Shown here: in pieces, positions 52,894 to 62,838 of the stretch
Layout: each line of letters opens with the position of its first letter
How positions within the stretch are numbered: position 1 is the first letter of the stretch
NCBI GenBank assembly: GCA_963721345.1
Contig: CAVRIT010000001.1
Coordinates: 1,922,001 to 1,986,000, forward strand
Source of the DNA: JACDAN01 sp963721345
GTDB taxonomy: Bacteria; Actinomycetota; Thermoleophilia; Gaiellales; Gaiellaceae
Direction of reading: 5' to 3'
Length of the DNA stretch: 64,000 nucleotides
Position numbers and translations under genes: made by a program
Notes under the pieces: model-generated
Databases searched by the model: none
Seen by the model: the letters and a program-made list of their open reading frames with translations, nothing else
What the model was told of the DNA's origin: nothing

Positions 52894-53257
52894 TCTCCTC
52901 GACCAGCCACTCCGGGACCCGCGTGGGCCGGAACGTGACGGCGTCGACACACGCGTGGCCCGTCCAGCCGTCGGCGATCGCTTCGCCGTCGCACTCGACG
53001 ACGTACTCGTAGCGGAACCGCGCGCCGCGAATGTCGACGCACCGTGCGTGGATGCGGAGAGCGTCGTCGAAGCGCGCGGGCCGAAGGTGACGGACGTGCG
53101 TCTCGTTCGTCAGCGCCTCGACGCCGTCGTCGCGGAGCGACTGGTAGCCGCCGCGGAAGCGCGCCAGGTACGCGACGCGCGCAACCTCGAACCAGACGAG
53201 GTACTCGGAGTTGTTCGCGATGCCCTGGGCGTCGGTCTCCGCGAAGCGGACGCGCAC
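52865..53257 (-). CDS. Acyl-CoA thioesterase, hotdog fold (4HBT/YbgC-like)
   Basis: 130 residues from GTG 53257. The active-site segment VRFAETDAQGIANNSEYLVW carries the catalytic Asp of YbgC-type thioesterases. RFRYEYVVECDGEAIADGWT is the central strand pair. Family members often start a few residues earlier (FNFHTEVRVRF is encoded upstream without a standard start), so the N-terminus is uncertain. The 5' end lies 42 bp from the divergent sirtuin start; the 3' end overlaps the VanW gene by 29 bp. Confidence 0.88.
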   Translation of the reverse strand: MRVRFAETDAQGIANNSEYLVWFEVARVAYLARFRGGYQSLRDDGVEALTNETHVRHLRPARFDDALRIHARCVDIRGARFRYEYVVECDGEAIADGWTGHACVDAVTFRPTRVPEWLVEEIRRAEAEAA

Positions 53258-53299
53258 CTCGGTGTGGAAGTTGAAGCCGTCGATGGCGAGACTCTACGG

Positions 53300-54073
53300 A
53301 TGGGTGTGCAGCGCCTCGCGGCGCTCGTGCGTGAGCTCCAGCCGGTCGTCGTGCTGACCGGTGCGGGCATCTCCACCGAGAGCGGGATCCCGGACTTCCG
53401 GAGCCCGACTGGGATCTGGGCCGAGTTCGACCCGCTGGAGTACGCGACGATCGACGCCTTCCGCGCCGACCCCGAGAAGGTCTGGCGGTTCTACGCCCTC
53501 CGTTTCCGGGCGCTCACGGAGGCGGAGCCGAACGCCGGTCACCTCGCGCTGGCCGCGCTCGAACGCGCAGGCCTCGTCCGTGCCGTCGTGACGCAGAACA
53601 TCGATCTGCTCCACGAGCGGGCGGGAAGTCGCGAGGTCGTCGAAGTGCACGGCTCGATCCGGACGTCGAGCTGTCTCGCCTGCGGAGCCCGGTACTCGCT
53701 CGAGGAGGTGCTGCCGCTCGTGGACGAGGGTGTCCCGCGCTGCACACGCTGCGGGCAGGTGCTGAAGCCGGACGTCGTGTTCTTCGGCGAGCTGCTGCCT
53801 GAGGCGGCGATCGACCGGGCCTACGAGCTGGCCCGCGAGGCGCGGCTGCTGCTCGTCGTCGGCTCGGGCCTCGAGGTCTGGCCGGTTTCTCTCTTGCCCG
53901 ACGAGACCCTCCGGAAGGGCGGGAGCGTGGCGATCGTCAACAAGGGGCCGACAACATTCGACGACCGGTCGGTTTTGAAGATCGAGGAGAGCGCCGGCGA
54001 GATTCTCGCCGCGCTGGTTCGCGAGCTGGAACTCCCTATGCCGCTGCGCGGCGGAGCTGACGCTCAGCGATGA
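53300..54073 (+). CDS. Sirtuin-type NAD-dependent protein deacylase
   Basis: Removes acyl groups from lysines using NAD; 257 residues from ATG 53300. Motifs: VVLTGAGISTESGIPDFRSP, VVTQNIDLLHERAGS, catalytic His in EVHGSIRTSSC, zinc site CLAC and CTRC, and VVGSGLEVWPVSLLP. The Tyr and Arg of the AEYxxR desuccinylase signature are not obvious, and the NAD-binding Asn is kept in TQNID. The final 38 bp overlap a small antisense gene. Confidence 0.92.
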   Translation: MGVQRLAALVRELQPVVVLTGAGISTESGIPDFRSPTGIWAEFDPLEYATIDAFRADPEKVWRFYALRFRALTEAEPNAGHLALAALERAGLVRAVVTQNIDLLHERAGSREVVEVHGSIRTSSCLACGARYSLEEVLPLVDEGVPRCTRCGQVLKPDVVFFGELLPEAAIDRAYELAREARLLLVVGSGLEVWPVSLLPDETLRKGGSVAIVNKGPTTFDDRSVLKIEESAGEILAALVRELELPMPLRGGADAQR

Positions 54074-54188
54074 CCGTGCGGCACTCGCTGCATACGCGCT
54101 GCTCCACCTCGTAAGGCACGCCCGCTCGCTGCCGGATCACGTGGGTGGTCACTTCGTGATGCCGGTGCGATCGTGTTAGTCGAAACAT
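54036..54188 (-). CDS. Small CxxC protein (50 residues)
   Basis: MFRLTRSHRHHEVTTHVIRQ, then RAGVPYEVEQRVCSECRTVI, then AERQLRRAAA. ATG 54188, stop 54036, overlapping the end of the sirtuin gene on the opposite strand. One CxxC pair plus several His residues could hold a metal. No family name is known to me. The support for a real gene is protein-like composition and an otherwise empty gap; the ribosome-binding site is weak (GAGAG/GGTGA). Confidence 0.5.
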   Translation of the reverse strand: MFRLTRSHRHHEVTTHVIRQRAGVPYEVEQRVCSECRTVIAERQLRRAAA

Positions 54189-54245
54189 GTTCACCGTATC
54201 TCTCATTCGGCTCAACGGACTTCAGGCTTAAATGGATTCCCCGAA

Positions 54246-55019
54246 ATGACGATGAGTTCTTCCGTGGCGATCCCTTCTCTCCTTCGGACGGCTGCCGCCG
54301 CCGGTTTGTTGTCGATCGCGCTCGGCTTTACACATTCGGTACAAGCTTCGCCGTCGTCCCGGACGGCGCGGGATTGCCGCGCGGGTGACGTCAAATCCCT
54401 CGTAAGGCGTGGGAAGAGCTACGCGGTGGATGCCCGTGGCCTCGTCCGTGTCCACCGCAAGCCCGGCGGGAGAGCATTCGCTCGCTACGGCGGTCTGAAC
54501 CAGAACGGCGTGCCGACCGTCTTCGGGGCGCTCGAAGCGGTGATGGGGAGGGGTTGTCGCGCGGCGTGGTATCGGGTGCTCGTGCCGATCAAGCCGAACG
54601 GCACGACGGGCTACGTTCGCGCGCGGGCCGTCAACCTGCGGCCGCTGACGAGGGAGATCGTGGTCGACATCTCGAGCCGTCGACTGACGGTCAACGAACG
54701 CGGCCGAGCGGTCTTCTCGACCACGGTCGCCGTCGGCGCCGCCGCGACGCCGACACCGGTCGGGCGCTTCTACGTCAACCAGCGCTTCCGCGAGTCCGAC
54801 CCGAACGGGCCGTACGGCTGGGCGGCGATCGGCATCTCGGCGTTCTCCGAGGTCCTCACGGGCTGGCCGCAGGGCGGGCCGGTCGCGATCCACGGGACGA
54901 ACCGACCGTCGCTGCTGGGACTTCCGGTCTCGAACGGCTGCATCCGAGTGTCGAACGACGCGATCAAGCGGATCTGGCGACTCGCGCCGACCGGGACGCA
55001 GGTTCTCGTTCAGGGGTAG
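54246..55019 (+). CDS. L,D-transpeptidase (YkuD domain)
   Basis: Secreted cross-linking enzyme making 3-3 peptidoglycan bridges. 257 residues, ATG 54246, with signal peptide (LLRTAAAAGLLSIALGFTHS). An SH3-like stretch covers about residues 55-125. The YkuD domain covers about 130-257, opening with REIVVDISSRRLTVNERGRA. The catalytic signature is VAIHGTNRPSLLG ... SNGCIRVSNDAI with the nucleophilic Cys. Stands alone, followed 19 bp later by a small coiled-coil gene. Confidence 0.93.
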   Translation: MTMSSSVAIPSLLRTAAAAGLLSIALGFTHSVQASPSSRTARDCRAGDVKSLVRRGKSYAVDARGLVRVHRKPGGRAFARYGGLNQNGVPTVFGALEAVMGRGCRAAWYRVLVPIKPNGTTGYVRARAVNLRPLTREIVVDISSRRLTVNERGRAVFSTTVAVGAAATPTPVGRFYVNQRFRESDPNGPYGWAAIGISAFSEVLTGWPQGGPVAIHGTNRPSLLGLPVSNGCIRVSNDAIKRIWRLAPTGTQVLVQG

Positions 55020-55038
55020 GCGGGTAAGGTTCAGCGCG

Positions 55039-55356
55039 ATGGCCCAACGAAAGCCCCAGAAGGATCTCTTGGCCCGGCTGAGCGACGCCGGCGAGGAAGC
55101 GCTTTCGCGGGTGGCCGGGTCGCCCACGACGAGCCGCCTGCTGGAGAGCGTGGGCGGCATGCGCGAGAAGCTCGACGACGTCCAGAAGAAGCTGCGCGGG
55201 CTCGATGCGCTCGAGAAGCGCGTGGCGAAGCTCGAGAAGAAGCTGGACGAGATGTCGAAGCCGAAGCGGACTACCGCTTCGCGCAGCAAGCCTGCCGCCG
55301 CCGCAAAGCGGACGACGACCTCTCGGTCGACGACGCGGAAGAAGACGTCTAGCTAG
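55039..55356 (+). CDS. Hypothetical coiled-coil protein with Lys/Thr/Ser-rich tail
   Basis: 105 residues, ATG 55039. Residues about 35-72 are a predicted coiled coil (LDDVQKKLRGLDALEKRVAK, then LEKKLDEM). The last 35 residues are low-complexity and strongly basic (TTASRSKPAAAAKRTTTSRS), like a nucleic-acid-binding tail. No domain recognised. The 3' end overlaps the convergent lipid kinase gene by 8 bp. Confidence 0.7.
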   Translation: MAQRKPQKDLLARLSDAGEEALSRVAGSPTTSRLLESVGGMREKLDDVQKKLRGLDALEKRVAKLEKKLDEMSKPKRTTASRSKPAAAAKRTTTSRSTTRKKTSS

Positions 55357-56239
55357 GCACTCGCAGCTTCACCGCTGCGGGGACGATCTCGAAGCGAACC
55401 GGCGTCGTGCCCGGCTGCTCGCCGTCGAGCTGGATCGGCAGGGGCGCGTCGGCCTCGATCGAGACCGTCCTCCCTCGGAGTAGCTCGCCCTTGGGGTGCG
55501 GCAGGTGGGTCCCGCGGTAGATCTTGGGCATCACGCGGACGAGCTCGGTCTTCGTGACGTCGCCGATCAGCAGGACGTCGAAGAGCCCGTCGTCGGGCTC
55601 GGCGTCGGGCGTGATCTTCATTCCGCCCGCGAGATAGCGCCCGACCGCGACGATCACGTCCTCCATCAGCGCGTCGCGCTCCTGATCGTCGACTCGGACG
55701 CGCAGGTGCACGTTCTTCCAGCGGGCGAAGACGACGCCCAGCGCCATCAGGTACGACGTTTTCGCTCCGAGCGCCTTGGTGGTCGAGTTCGCCTTCGCCG
55801 CGACGGCGCCGCTCATCCCGACGCTCGCGATGTTCGCGAACCACGCCGCCCCCTGCTCGTACGTCGCCCGGCCCAGGTCGAACGGCTTCGCCGTCCCCTC
55901 CAAAGCGATGCGCAGCGCGTCGTCGAGCCTCTTCGGGATCTCGTGTCCACGCGCGAAGTCCCAGCCCGTGCCTCTGGGAATGAGCGCGAGCTCGACGCCC
56001 TCGCGCCCAGCGATCCCGTTCACGACCTCGTGGATCGTCCCGTCGCCACCGACGACCACGAGCAGCGTCGCGCCCTCGTCCGCCGCCTTGCGCGCGAGCT
56101 CGGCGAGCTCGCCGGAACGCTCGGAGAAGATCGCCTCGCCCCGGAGGCCGGCGGTGTGGGCGGCCCGAGCGATGTCCGGCCAGCTCTTCCCCGTCTTCCC
56201 GTTGGCCGAAGCCGGGTTGACGAGGAAGGTCGTGCTCAA
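55349..56239 (-). CDS. Diacylglycerol/lipid kinase (DagK/YegS family)
   Basis: Phosphorylates a lipid such as diacylglycerol with ATP. TTG 56239 overlaps the upstream stop (TTGA) and begins (M)STTFLVNPASANGKTGKSW, the family N-terminus; 296 residues. LLVVVGGDGTIHEVVNGIAG is the nucleotide-binding loop and LALIPRGTGWDFARG the second conserved block. The C-terminal beta-sandwich carries AGGMKITPDAEPDDGLFDVL. Coupled to the nucleoside phosphorylase gene. Confidence 0.93.
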   Translation of the reverse strand: MSTTFLVNPASANGKTGKSWPDIARAAHTAGLRGEAIFSERSGELAELARKAADEGATLLVVVGGDGTIHEVVNGIAGREGVELALIPRGTGWDFARGHEIPKRLDDALRIALEGTAKPFDLGRATYEQGAAWFANIASVGMSGAVAAKANSTTKALGAKTSYLMALGVVFARWKNVHLRVRVDDQERDALMEDVIVAVGRYLAGGMKITPDAEPDDGLFDVLLIGDVTKTELVRVMPKIYRGTHLPHPKGELLRGRTVSIEADAPLPIQLDGEQPGTTPVRFEIVPAAVKLRVPS

Positions 56240-56946
56240 CCGGAAGTGATCGTGCGCAGCGCGAGCTCGGTCATCTGGTCGACCGCCGCCTTCATCTCCT
56301 CGTCGGAGATGCGGACGAACTCGCCTTCGACGACGACGTCGCTGACCGTGAGCAGGCAGCCGGCCTGCACCTTGCGCAGCGCCCCGAGCGTGAAGATCAC
56401 CGCAGCTTCCATCTCGACGGCGAGGATGCCGCGCTCGGACCAGCGGCGGTACTGGCCGTCGTCGGGGTTGTAGAAGACGTCGCTGGAGACGATCGGCCCG
56501 ACGCGAACCGGCTTCCCGAGCTCCTTCGCCGCGTGGACGGCGGAGTGCACCAGGCCGAAGTCGGCGGTGGGCGTGTGCGGCTCGAAGTTGACGAGCTTCT
56601 CGACCGACCGGTCGGACGGGACGGCCGAGACCGCGACGATCAGATCTCCGAGCCCCATGTCCGGCTGCAGCCCGCCGCAGGTTCCTACCCGCAGGAGTCG
56701 CTTCACGCCGAGCTGCACAAGCTCCTCGAACACGATCGCGGCGGACGGGCAGCCCATTCCCGTGGACTGGACGGAGACCGGCTTGCCCTCGAACGTGCCG
56801 GTGTAGCCGAGCATCCCGCGCTCCGCGTTGCGCTGGACGGGGTCGTCGAAGAAGGTCTCTGCGATGTACTTCGCACGGAGCGGGTCGCCTGGGAGGAGGC
56901 ACGCCTCGGCGTACTCGCCGGGCTCGGCTCGAACGTGGATCGGCAT
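56236..56946 (-). CDS. deoD: Purine-nucleoside phosphorylase, DeoD type
   Basis: Cleaves purine nucleosides with phosphate. 236 residues from ATG 56946 (MPIHVRAEPGEYAEACLLPG); the longer in-frame start is unrelated to the family. Motifs: PGDPLRAKYIAETFF (phosphate), GMGCPSAAIVFEELVQLGV, RVGTCGGLQ, VEMEAAVIFTL (ribose) and catalytic Asp in LTVSDVVVEGE. Hexameric in known members. The 3' end overlaps the lipid kinase start. Confidence 0.92.
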   Translation of the reverse strand: MPIHVRAEPGEYAEACLLPGDPLRAKYIAETFFDDPVQRNAERGMLGYTGTFEGKPVSVQSTGMGCPSAAIVFEELVQLGVKRLLRVGTCGGLQPDMGLGDLIVAVSAVPSDRSVEKLVNFEPHTPTADFGLVHSAVHAAKELGKPVRVGPIVSSDVFYNPDDGQYRRWSERGILAVEMEAAVIFTLGALRKVQAGCLLTVSDVVVEGEFVRISDEEMKAAVDQMTELALRTITSG

Positions 56947-57010
56947 GTTGCGGACCCTAGTGATCGAGCGGGAATCACGAGGCGTCGTGAGAACTACGCT
57001 GCACCGGGCG

Positions 57011-57790
57011 ATGTCCGACCTGACCGAACCCTCGCTGGAGCAGGTGCTCGAGTTCTGCGCCGCGGAGCCGGTCGAGCGCGTGTTCCTGGACGAGGCGGCG
57101 CGGCGCGGGCTCGGTCGCATGCTCGCCACGATCGAAGCCGGACGCGTCACGGCGCTCTGCCATTTCGGCGCCAACGTCGTTCCCTCCGGGTCGGGAAGCG
57201 GCGCCTTCGCCGACCCGATGGCCCAGGCGCCGGCCCGGATGATCATCGGCGAGGAGGGGGCCGTGACGGAGCTCTGGGAGGCGGCGCGCGGTCGGATGCC
57301 CGAGCCGCGTGAGGACCGGCCCGGCCAGCCCGTGTTCGCGATCGGCGTGGCGCCTCAACCGGGGGAGACCGGCCTCCGGCCCGCGCAGCCCGAGGACTTC
57401 GAGCTCCTGATCCCGGCCTGCGCTGCAACCCACGAGGGGGAGATCGGCGTCAATCCGCTTCACACCGACGCTCAGGGGTTCCGCCGCCGAACTCGGCAGC
57501 AGATCGACGAGGGACGCTCCTGGGTCTGGATCGAGGACGGCACGATCCTCTTCAAGGCAGAGGCGTCGGCGCGGACGCCGCACGCAGTCCAGCTCCAGCA
57601 GGTCTGGGTCGATCCGGATGCGCGGAACCAGGGCTATGCGCAGCGGGGTCTCCGCGACCTGATCCGGCTCCTTTTGGAGCGCGTGCCGCGGGTGTGTCTG
57701 TTCGTCCGCGCCGACAACCCCGCGGCGATCTCGCTCTACCAGCGCGTGGGGATGGAACGCGTCGGCTCCTACCGTTCCCTGCTGTTCTGA
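57011..57790 (+). CDS. GNAT-family acetyltransferase with N-terminal DUF4081-like domain
   Basis: 259 residues from ATG 57011. The N-terminal half (LFGANVVP-like ALCHFGANVVPSGSGSGAFA) resembles the DUF4081 domain found in front of actinobacterial GNAT enzymes. The C-terminal GNAT domain contains QLQQVWVDPDARNQGYAQRG (acetyl-CoA loop) and VCLFVRADNPAAISLYQRVG. Substrate unknown. The stop overlaps the ATG of the histidine phosphatase gene. Confidence 0.9.
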   Translation: MSDLTEPSLEQVLEFCAAEPVERVFLDEAARRGLGRMLATIEAGRVTALCHFGANVVPSGSGSGAFADPMAQAPARMIIGEEGAVTELWEAARGRMPEPREDRPGQPVFAIGVAPQPGETGLRPAQPEDFELLIPACAATHEGEIGVNPLHTDAQGFRRRTRQQIDEGRSWVWIEDGTILFKAEASARTPHAVQLQQVWVDPDARNQGYAQRGLRDLIRLLLERVPRVCLFVRADNPAAISLYQRVGMERVGSYRSLLF

Positions 57791-58386
57791 TGGAACGCGC
57801 CCTGTTCGTCAGGCACGGCGAGAGCGTCTTCAGCGCGCGCGAGCTCGTCAACGGGGATCCGAGCGTCGCGTGCGGGCTGACGGAGCTCGGGCGCCAGCAG
57901 GCGCGCCAGCTCGGCGAGCGCCTCGAGGGCGAGCCGATCGGGCTGTGCGTCGTCACGGAGTTCCCGAGGACGCATGAGACCGCCGATCTGGTGCTCGGCG
58001 ACCGCGACGTTCCGCGTCTCGTCGTGCGGGAGCTCAACGACCCCTTTTTCGGCCAGTTCGAGGGCGGCCCTCTCGCGGAGTACCGGAAGTGGGCGTCGTC
58101 CCACGGACCGGAGGACGTCCCACCCGATGGCGGCGAGTCGCGGCTTGCGATCGCGACGCGGTACGTCCGCGGCTTGGAGCTGGTGCTCGAACGGCCCGAG
58201 CCGACCGTCCTCGTCGTCTGCCACTCCTTGCCGATCGCGTTCGCGGTCGCGGCGGCCGACGGGCGGCCGCCGAGGGCGAAGATGCCGCTGATCACCTACG
58301 CCGAGCCGCACGTGCTCTACGAGGAGCAGCTCGAGCAGGCGGTCGACCGGATCGACGCATGGACGCGCAATCCGGTGTACACGTGA
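57790..58386 (+). CDS. Histidine phosphatase (phosphoglycerate mutase-like)
   Basis: 198 residues, ATG overlapping the GNAT stop. The phospho-histidine motif is LFVRHGESVFSARELVNGDP. The second catalytic region includes FPRTHETADL, and the second His is in LVVCHSLPIAFAVAAADG. The substrate could be a phosphosugar, phosphoprotein or other phosphoester. In-line with GNAT upstream and tilS downstream. Confidence 0.92.
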   Translation: MERALFVRHGESVFSARELVNGDPSVACGLTELGRQQARQLGERLEGEPIGLCVVTEFPRTHETADLVLGDRDVPRLVVRELNDPFFGQFEGGPLAEYRKWASSHGPEDVPPDGGESRLAIATRYVRGLELVLERPEPTVLVVCHSLPIAFAVAAADGRPPRAKMPLITYAEPHVLYEEQLEQAVDRIDAWTRNPVYT

Positions 58387-58481
58387 TCCTCAGGCTCGTC
58401 CGCTGGGCGGCGGTGGCGTGGGTCGCGCGCTGGGCCGTTCTCCTCGCCGCTTCCGTGCTCGAGCGGCGATCGCGAAAATGA
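58383..58481 (+). CDS. Putative 32-residue membrane peptide
   Basis: GTG 58383 overlaps the preceding stop (GTGA). The product MILRLVRWAAVAWVARWAVL, then LAASVLERRSRK is one hydrophobic helix flanked by basic residues. It ends 4 bp before tilS. The coupling pattern is like its neighbours, but so short a frame may be chance. Confidence 0.4.
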   Translation: MILRLVRWAAVAWVARWAVLLAASVLERRSRK

Positions 58482-58485
58482 GGCG

Positions 58486-59451
58486 ATGGAGCCGGCGGAC
58501 TTCCAGCGGCGAGTCGAAGAGCACATCCGGTCGCGGGATCTGATCCCGCCGGCCGGAGAGGTCACCTGCCTCGTCTCGGGCGGGGCCGACTCGACGGCGC
58601 TCTGGCATGTGCTTCGTGAGCTCGGGTACGGCGTGGCGGCGCTCCATGTCGACCACGGGCTCCGCGGCGAGGAGTCGGCCGGCGACGCGCGCTTCTGCCG
58701 CGCGGAGCTCGGCGCGGAGGTCGTCGAGGCCAAAGGGACAACAGAAGCGGAGCTCCGCGAGCTCCGCTACTCGTTTGCGACCGACCGCCTTCGGGCGACG
58801 GGCCACACGGCCTCCGACCAGGTCGAGACGGCCCTGTACCGCCTGGTCTCGAGCGGACGGCCCGGCGGGATCAAGCCGAAGCGCGAGGACGGCGTCGTGC
58901 GCCCGCTCCTGACCGTCTGGCGTCACGAGACCGAGGCGTACTGCCGCGCCGCCGGCCTGCCCTTCCGCGTCGACTCCTCCAACTCGGCCACGAAGCGCGG
59001 CCTGATCCGTGAGCGCATCCTCCCGCTCCTGCGGGAGCTCGACCCGCGCGCGGAGCAGAACCTGCTCGCGCTCGCCGAGGGCCGGCCGAGCCGCCTCGAC
59101 GCGCTCCTCTCGAGCGCCGAGGGATCCGCCAGGGTCGACCTCGGCGGCGGGCTGCAGGCGGTGCGCGAGTACGACCGCGTCTGGCTCGAACAGGGACCGG
59201 TCGAGCTCCGCGGCGAGGTGCGCTGGGGACCCTGGAGCATCTCCTCGAGCGAGCCGGGACTCCATGTACGCGGCTGGCGTGCGGGAGACAGGCTCGCGGG
59301 CCGCCGCAAGAAAGTTCAGGATGTGTTCGTGGACGCGAAGGTGCCGCGGTCGGAGCGCGAGGCGTGGCCGCTCGTCGTTCGAGGGGACGAGGTGGTCGCC
59401 GTCCCCGGGATCGTGGAGGCTGCCGGAGTGAGCGTGGAGCGGGTGGATTGA
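58486..59451 (+). CDS. tilS: tRNA(Ile)-lysidine synthase
   Basis: Adds lysine to C34 of the CAU tRNA-Ile, changing it to read AUA. 321 residues, ATG. PP-loop VTCLVSGGADSTALWHVLRE; LHVDHGLRGEESAGDARFC; ATGHTASDQVETALYRL. The C-terminal TilS part is DRLAGRRKKVQDVFVDAKVP. The stop overlaps the hpt TTG (TTGA). tilS-hpt-ftsH is a widely conserved order. Confidence 0.96.
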   Translation: MEPADFQRRVEEHIRSRDLIPPAGEVTCLVSGGADSTALWHVLRELGYGVAALHVDHGLRGEESAGDARFCRAELGAEVVEAKGTTEAELRELRYSFATDRLRATGHTASDQVETALYRLVSSGRPGGIKPKREDGVVRPLLTVWRHETEAYCRAAGLPFRVDSSNSATKRGLIRERILPLLRELDPRAEQNLLALAEGRPSRLDALLSSAEGSARVDLGGGLQAVREYDRVWLEQGPVELRGEVRWGPWSISSSEPGLHVRGWRAGDRLAGRRKKVQDVFVDAKVPRSEREAWPLVVRGDEVVAVPGIVEAAGVSVERVD

Positions 59452-59999
59452 GCGAGACGACGCAGGTAGAGCAGGGCATCGCCGAGGTCTTGATCGAGGA
59501 GGACGCGCTGCACGACCGGGTCGCAGCGCTCGGGGCGGAGATCTCAGCCGACTACGGCGACCGCGACCTGCTCCTGGTCGGCGTCCTGAAGGGCGCCGTG
59601 TTTTTCATGGCCGACCTGATGCGCTCGATCGACGTCCACTGCGAGGTCGACTTCATGGCGATCTCGAGCTACGGCGCCTCGACCGACTCCTCGGGCGTCG
59701 TCCGGATCCTCAAGGACCTGGACACGGCGATCGAGGGGCGGAACGTGCTCGTGGTCGAGGACATCATCGACTCAGGCCTCACGCTCTCCTACCTGATGCG
59801 GAACCTCCGTGCCCGCAACCCGGCGTCGCTCGAGGTCTGCGCGTTGCTGACGAAGCCCGAGCGGCGCGAGATCGACGTGCCGGTCAAATACATCGGCTTC
59901 GAAATCCCGAACCGGTTCGTCGTGGGGTACGGGCTGGACTTCGCCGAGCGCTACAGGAACCTGCGCTACGTCGGCGTACTGAGCGAGGACAGCGTCTGA
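59448..59999 (+). CDS. hpt: Hypoxanthine phosphoribosyltransferase
   Basis: Purine salvage: hypoxanthine/guanine plus PRPP to IMP/GMP. TTG 59448 overlaps the tilS stop, giving 183 residues. VGVLKGAVFFMADLMRSIDV, the PRPP motif VLVVEDIIDSGLTLSYLM and VPVKYIGFEIPNRFVVGYGL are diagnostic. A tandem 11-bp repeat (TGATCCACCCC twice, 59997-60018) starts at its stop codon. Confidence 0.96.
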   Translation: MSETTQVEQGIAEVLIEEDALHDRVAALGAEISADYGDRDLLLVGVLKGAVFFMADLMRSIDVHCEVDFMAISSYGASTDSSGVVRILKDLDTAIEGRNVLVVEDIIDSGLTLSYLMRNLRARNPASLEVCALLTKPERREIDVPVKYIGFEIPNRFVVGYGLDFAERYRNLRYVGVLSEDSV

Positions 60000-60073
60000 T
60001 CCACCCCTGATCCACCCCTTTTGGGGCAGGTTCGACCCGTAAGGCCACTGCTACGCTGACCGATATACCGGCT

Positions 60074-62044
<1,971 letters not shown>

Positions 62045-62058
62045 CCTGAAGCGCGGCG

Positions 62059-62838
62059 ATGCCGCGACGACGGAGACTCTCCCGCGAGGAGATCGAGGAG
62101 CAGTTCGGGACCACCGGCGGCTTCATGATCCCGCTGCGGCTCACCAAGCGCGCCGGGTTGATCTGGGTCGGCCTCCTCGCGGTGTTCGCGGTGCTCGCGC
62201 TGGTCGGCGGCCTCCCGGGCGGGACCGGCAGCGTCGACCTCAGGCGGGTCTTCGAGCCCTTCCCCGCCACGGAGACCGTCGGCACTCCTGCGCCCAGCGG
62301 GGCCCAGGCGATCGCCGAGGACCTGCAGGAGACGTGGCGAGGCCTATTCGCGGGCGCCGGCGAGAAGTTCGAGCCCGCGAAAATCGTGGTGTACGACAAG
62401 TCGGCGACGTCCGACTGCCTCGAGCAGAAGGCGACCGAGCCACCGCGCCTCTTCTACTGCCACGCCGACAAGCGGTTGCTCGTCGACCGGCGTCTCACGA
62501 ACCCGTATGCGATCGCCCACGGCTATGCGCACCACGTTCAGGAGCTGCTCGCGATCACCGACCAGATCGCGCGGGCCGCGGAGGCGAGCCCGAGCCAGGG
62601 CGACGACCTCTGGCGGAGGCACGAGCTTCAGGCCGACTGCCTCGCCGGAGTCTGGGCGCACCGGTATCCCAAGACGCAGGGATCGTTCGGCAGCGCGCCT
62701 CTCCCGACGGCGCGTGACCACTTCATCGAGACCTCCAGCTGGACGGCTCCATCGAGTGAGCAGCGCGAGAAGTCGTTCCGGCAGGGCTCCGAACGCGGCG
62801 ATCCCTCAGTGTGCGACACGTTCTCGGCGGGCCCGTGA
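62059..62838 (+). CDS. YpfJ-type zinc-metallopeptidase homologue lacking the catalytic Glu
   Basis: 259 residues, ATG 62059. One membrane helix at about 32-53 (LIWVGLLAVFAVLALVGG), then an extracytoplasmic domain. The region IAHGYAHHVQELLAI (H154, G155, H158) corresponds to the HExxH zinc motif of this family (usually HEYGHHVQ), but the general-base Glu is Gly. The later ELQADCLAGVWAH, including the probable third ligand E189, is kept. Metal binding may persist while peptidase activity is probably lost. It sits between ftsH and folP and is translationally coupled to folP. Confidence 0.85.
   Translation: MPRRRRLSREEIEEQFGTTGGFMIPLRLTKRAGLIWVGLLAVFAVLALVGGLPGGTGSVDLRRVFEPFPATETVGTPAPSGAQAIAEDLQETWRGLFAGAGEKFEPAKIVVYDKSATSDCLEQKATEPPRLFYCHADKRLLVDRRLTNPYAIAHGYAHHVQELLAITDQIARAAEASPSQGDDLWRRHELQADCLAGVWAHRYPKTQGSFGSAPLPTARDHFIETSSWTAPSSEQREKSFRQGSERGDPSVCDTFSAGP

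Noticed and set aside
53258..53290. A non-standard ATC start that would lengthen the thioesterase N-terminus
   Set aside because: The upstream residues look family-like, but no ribosome-binding site is present and GTG 53257 is adequate. The evidence is weaker than for adk and truA.
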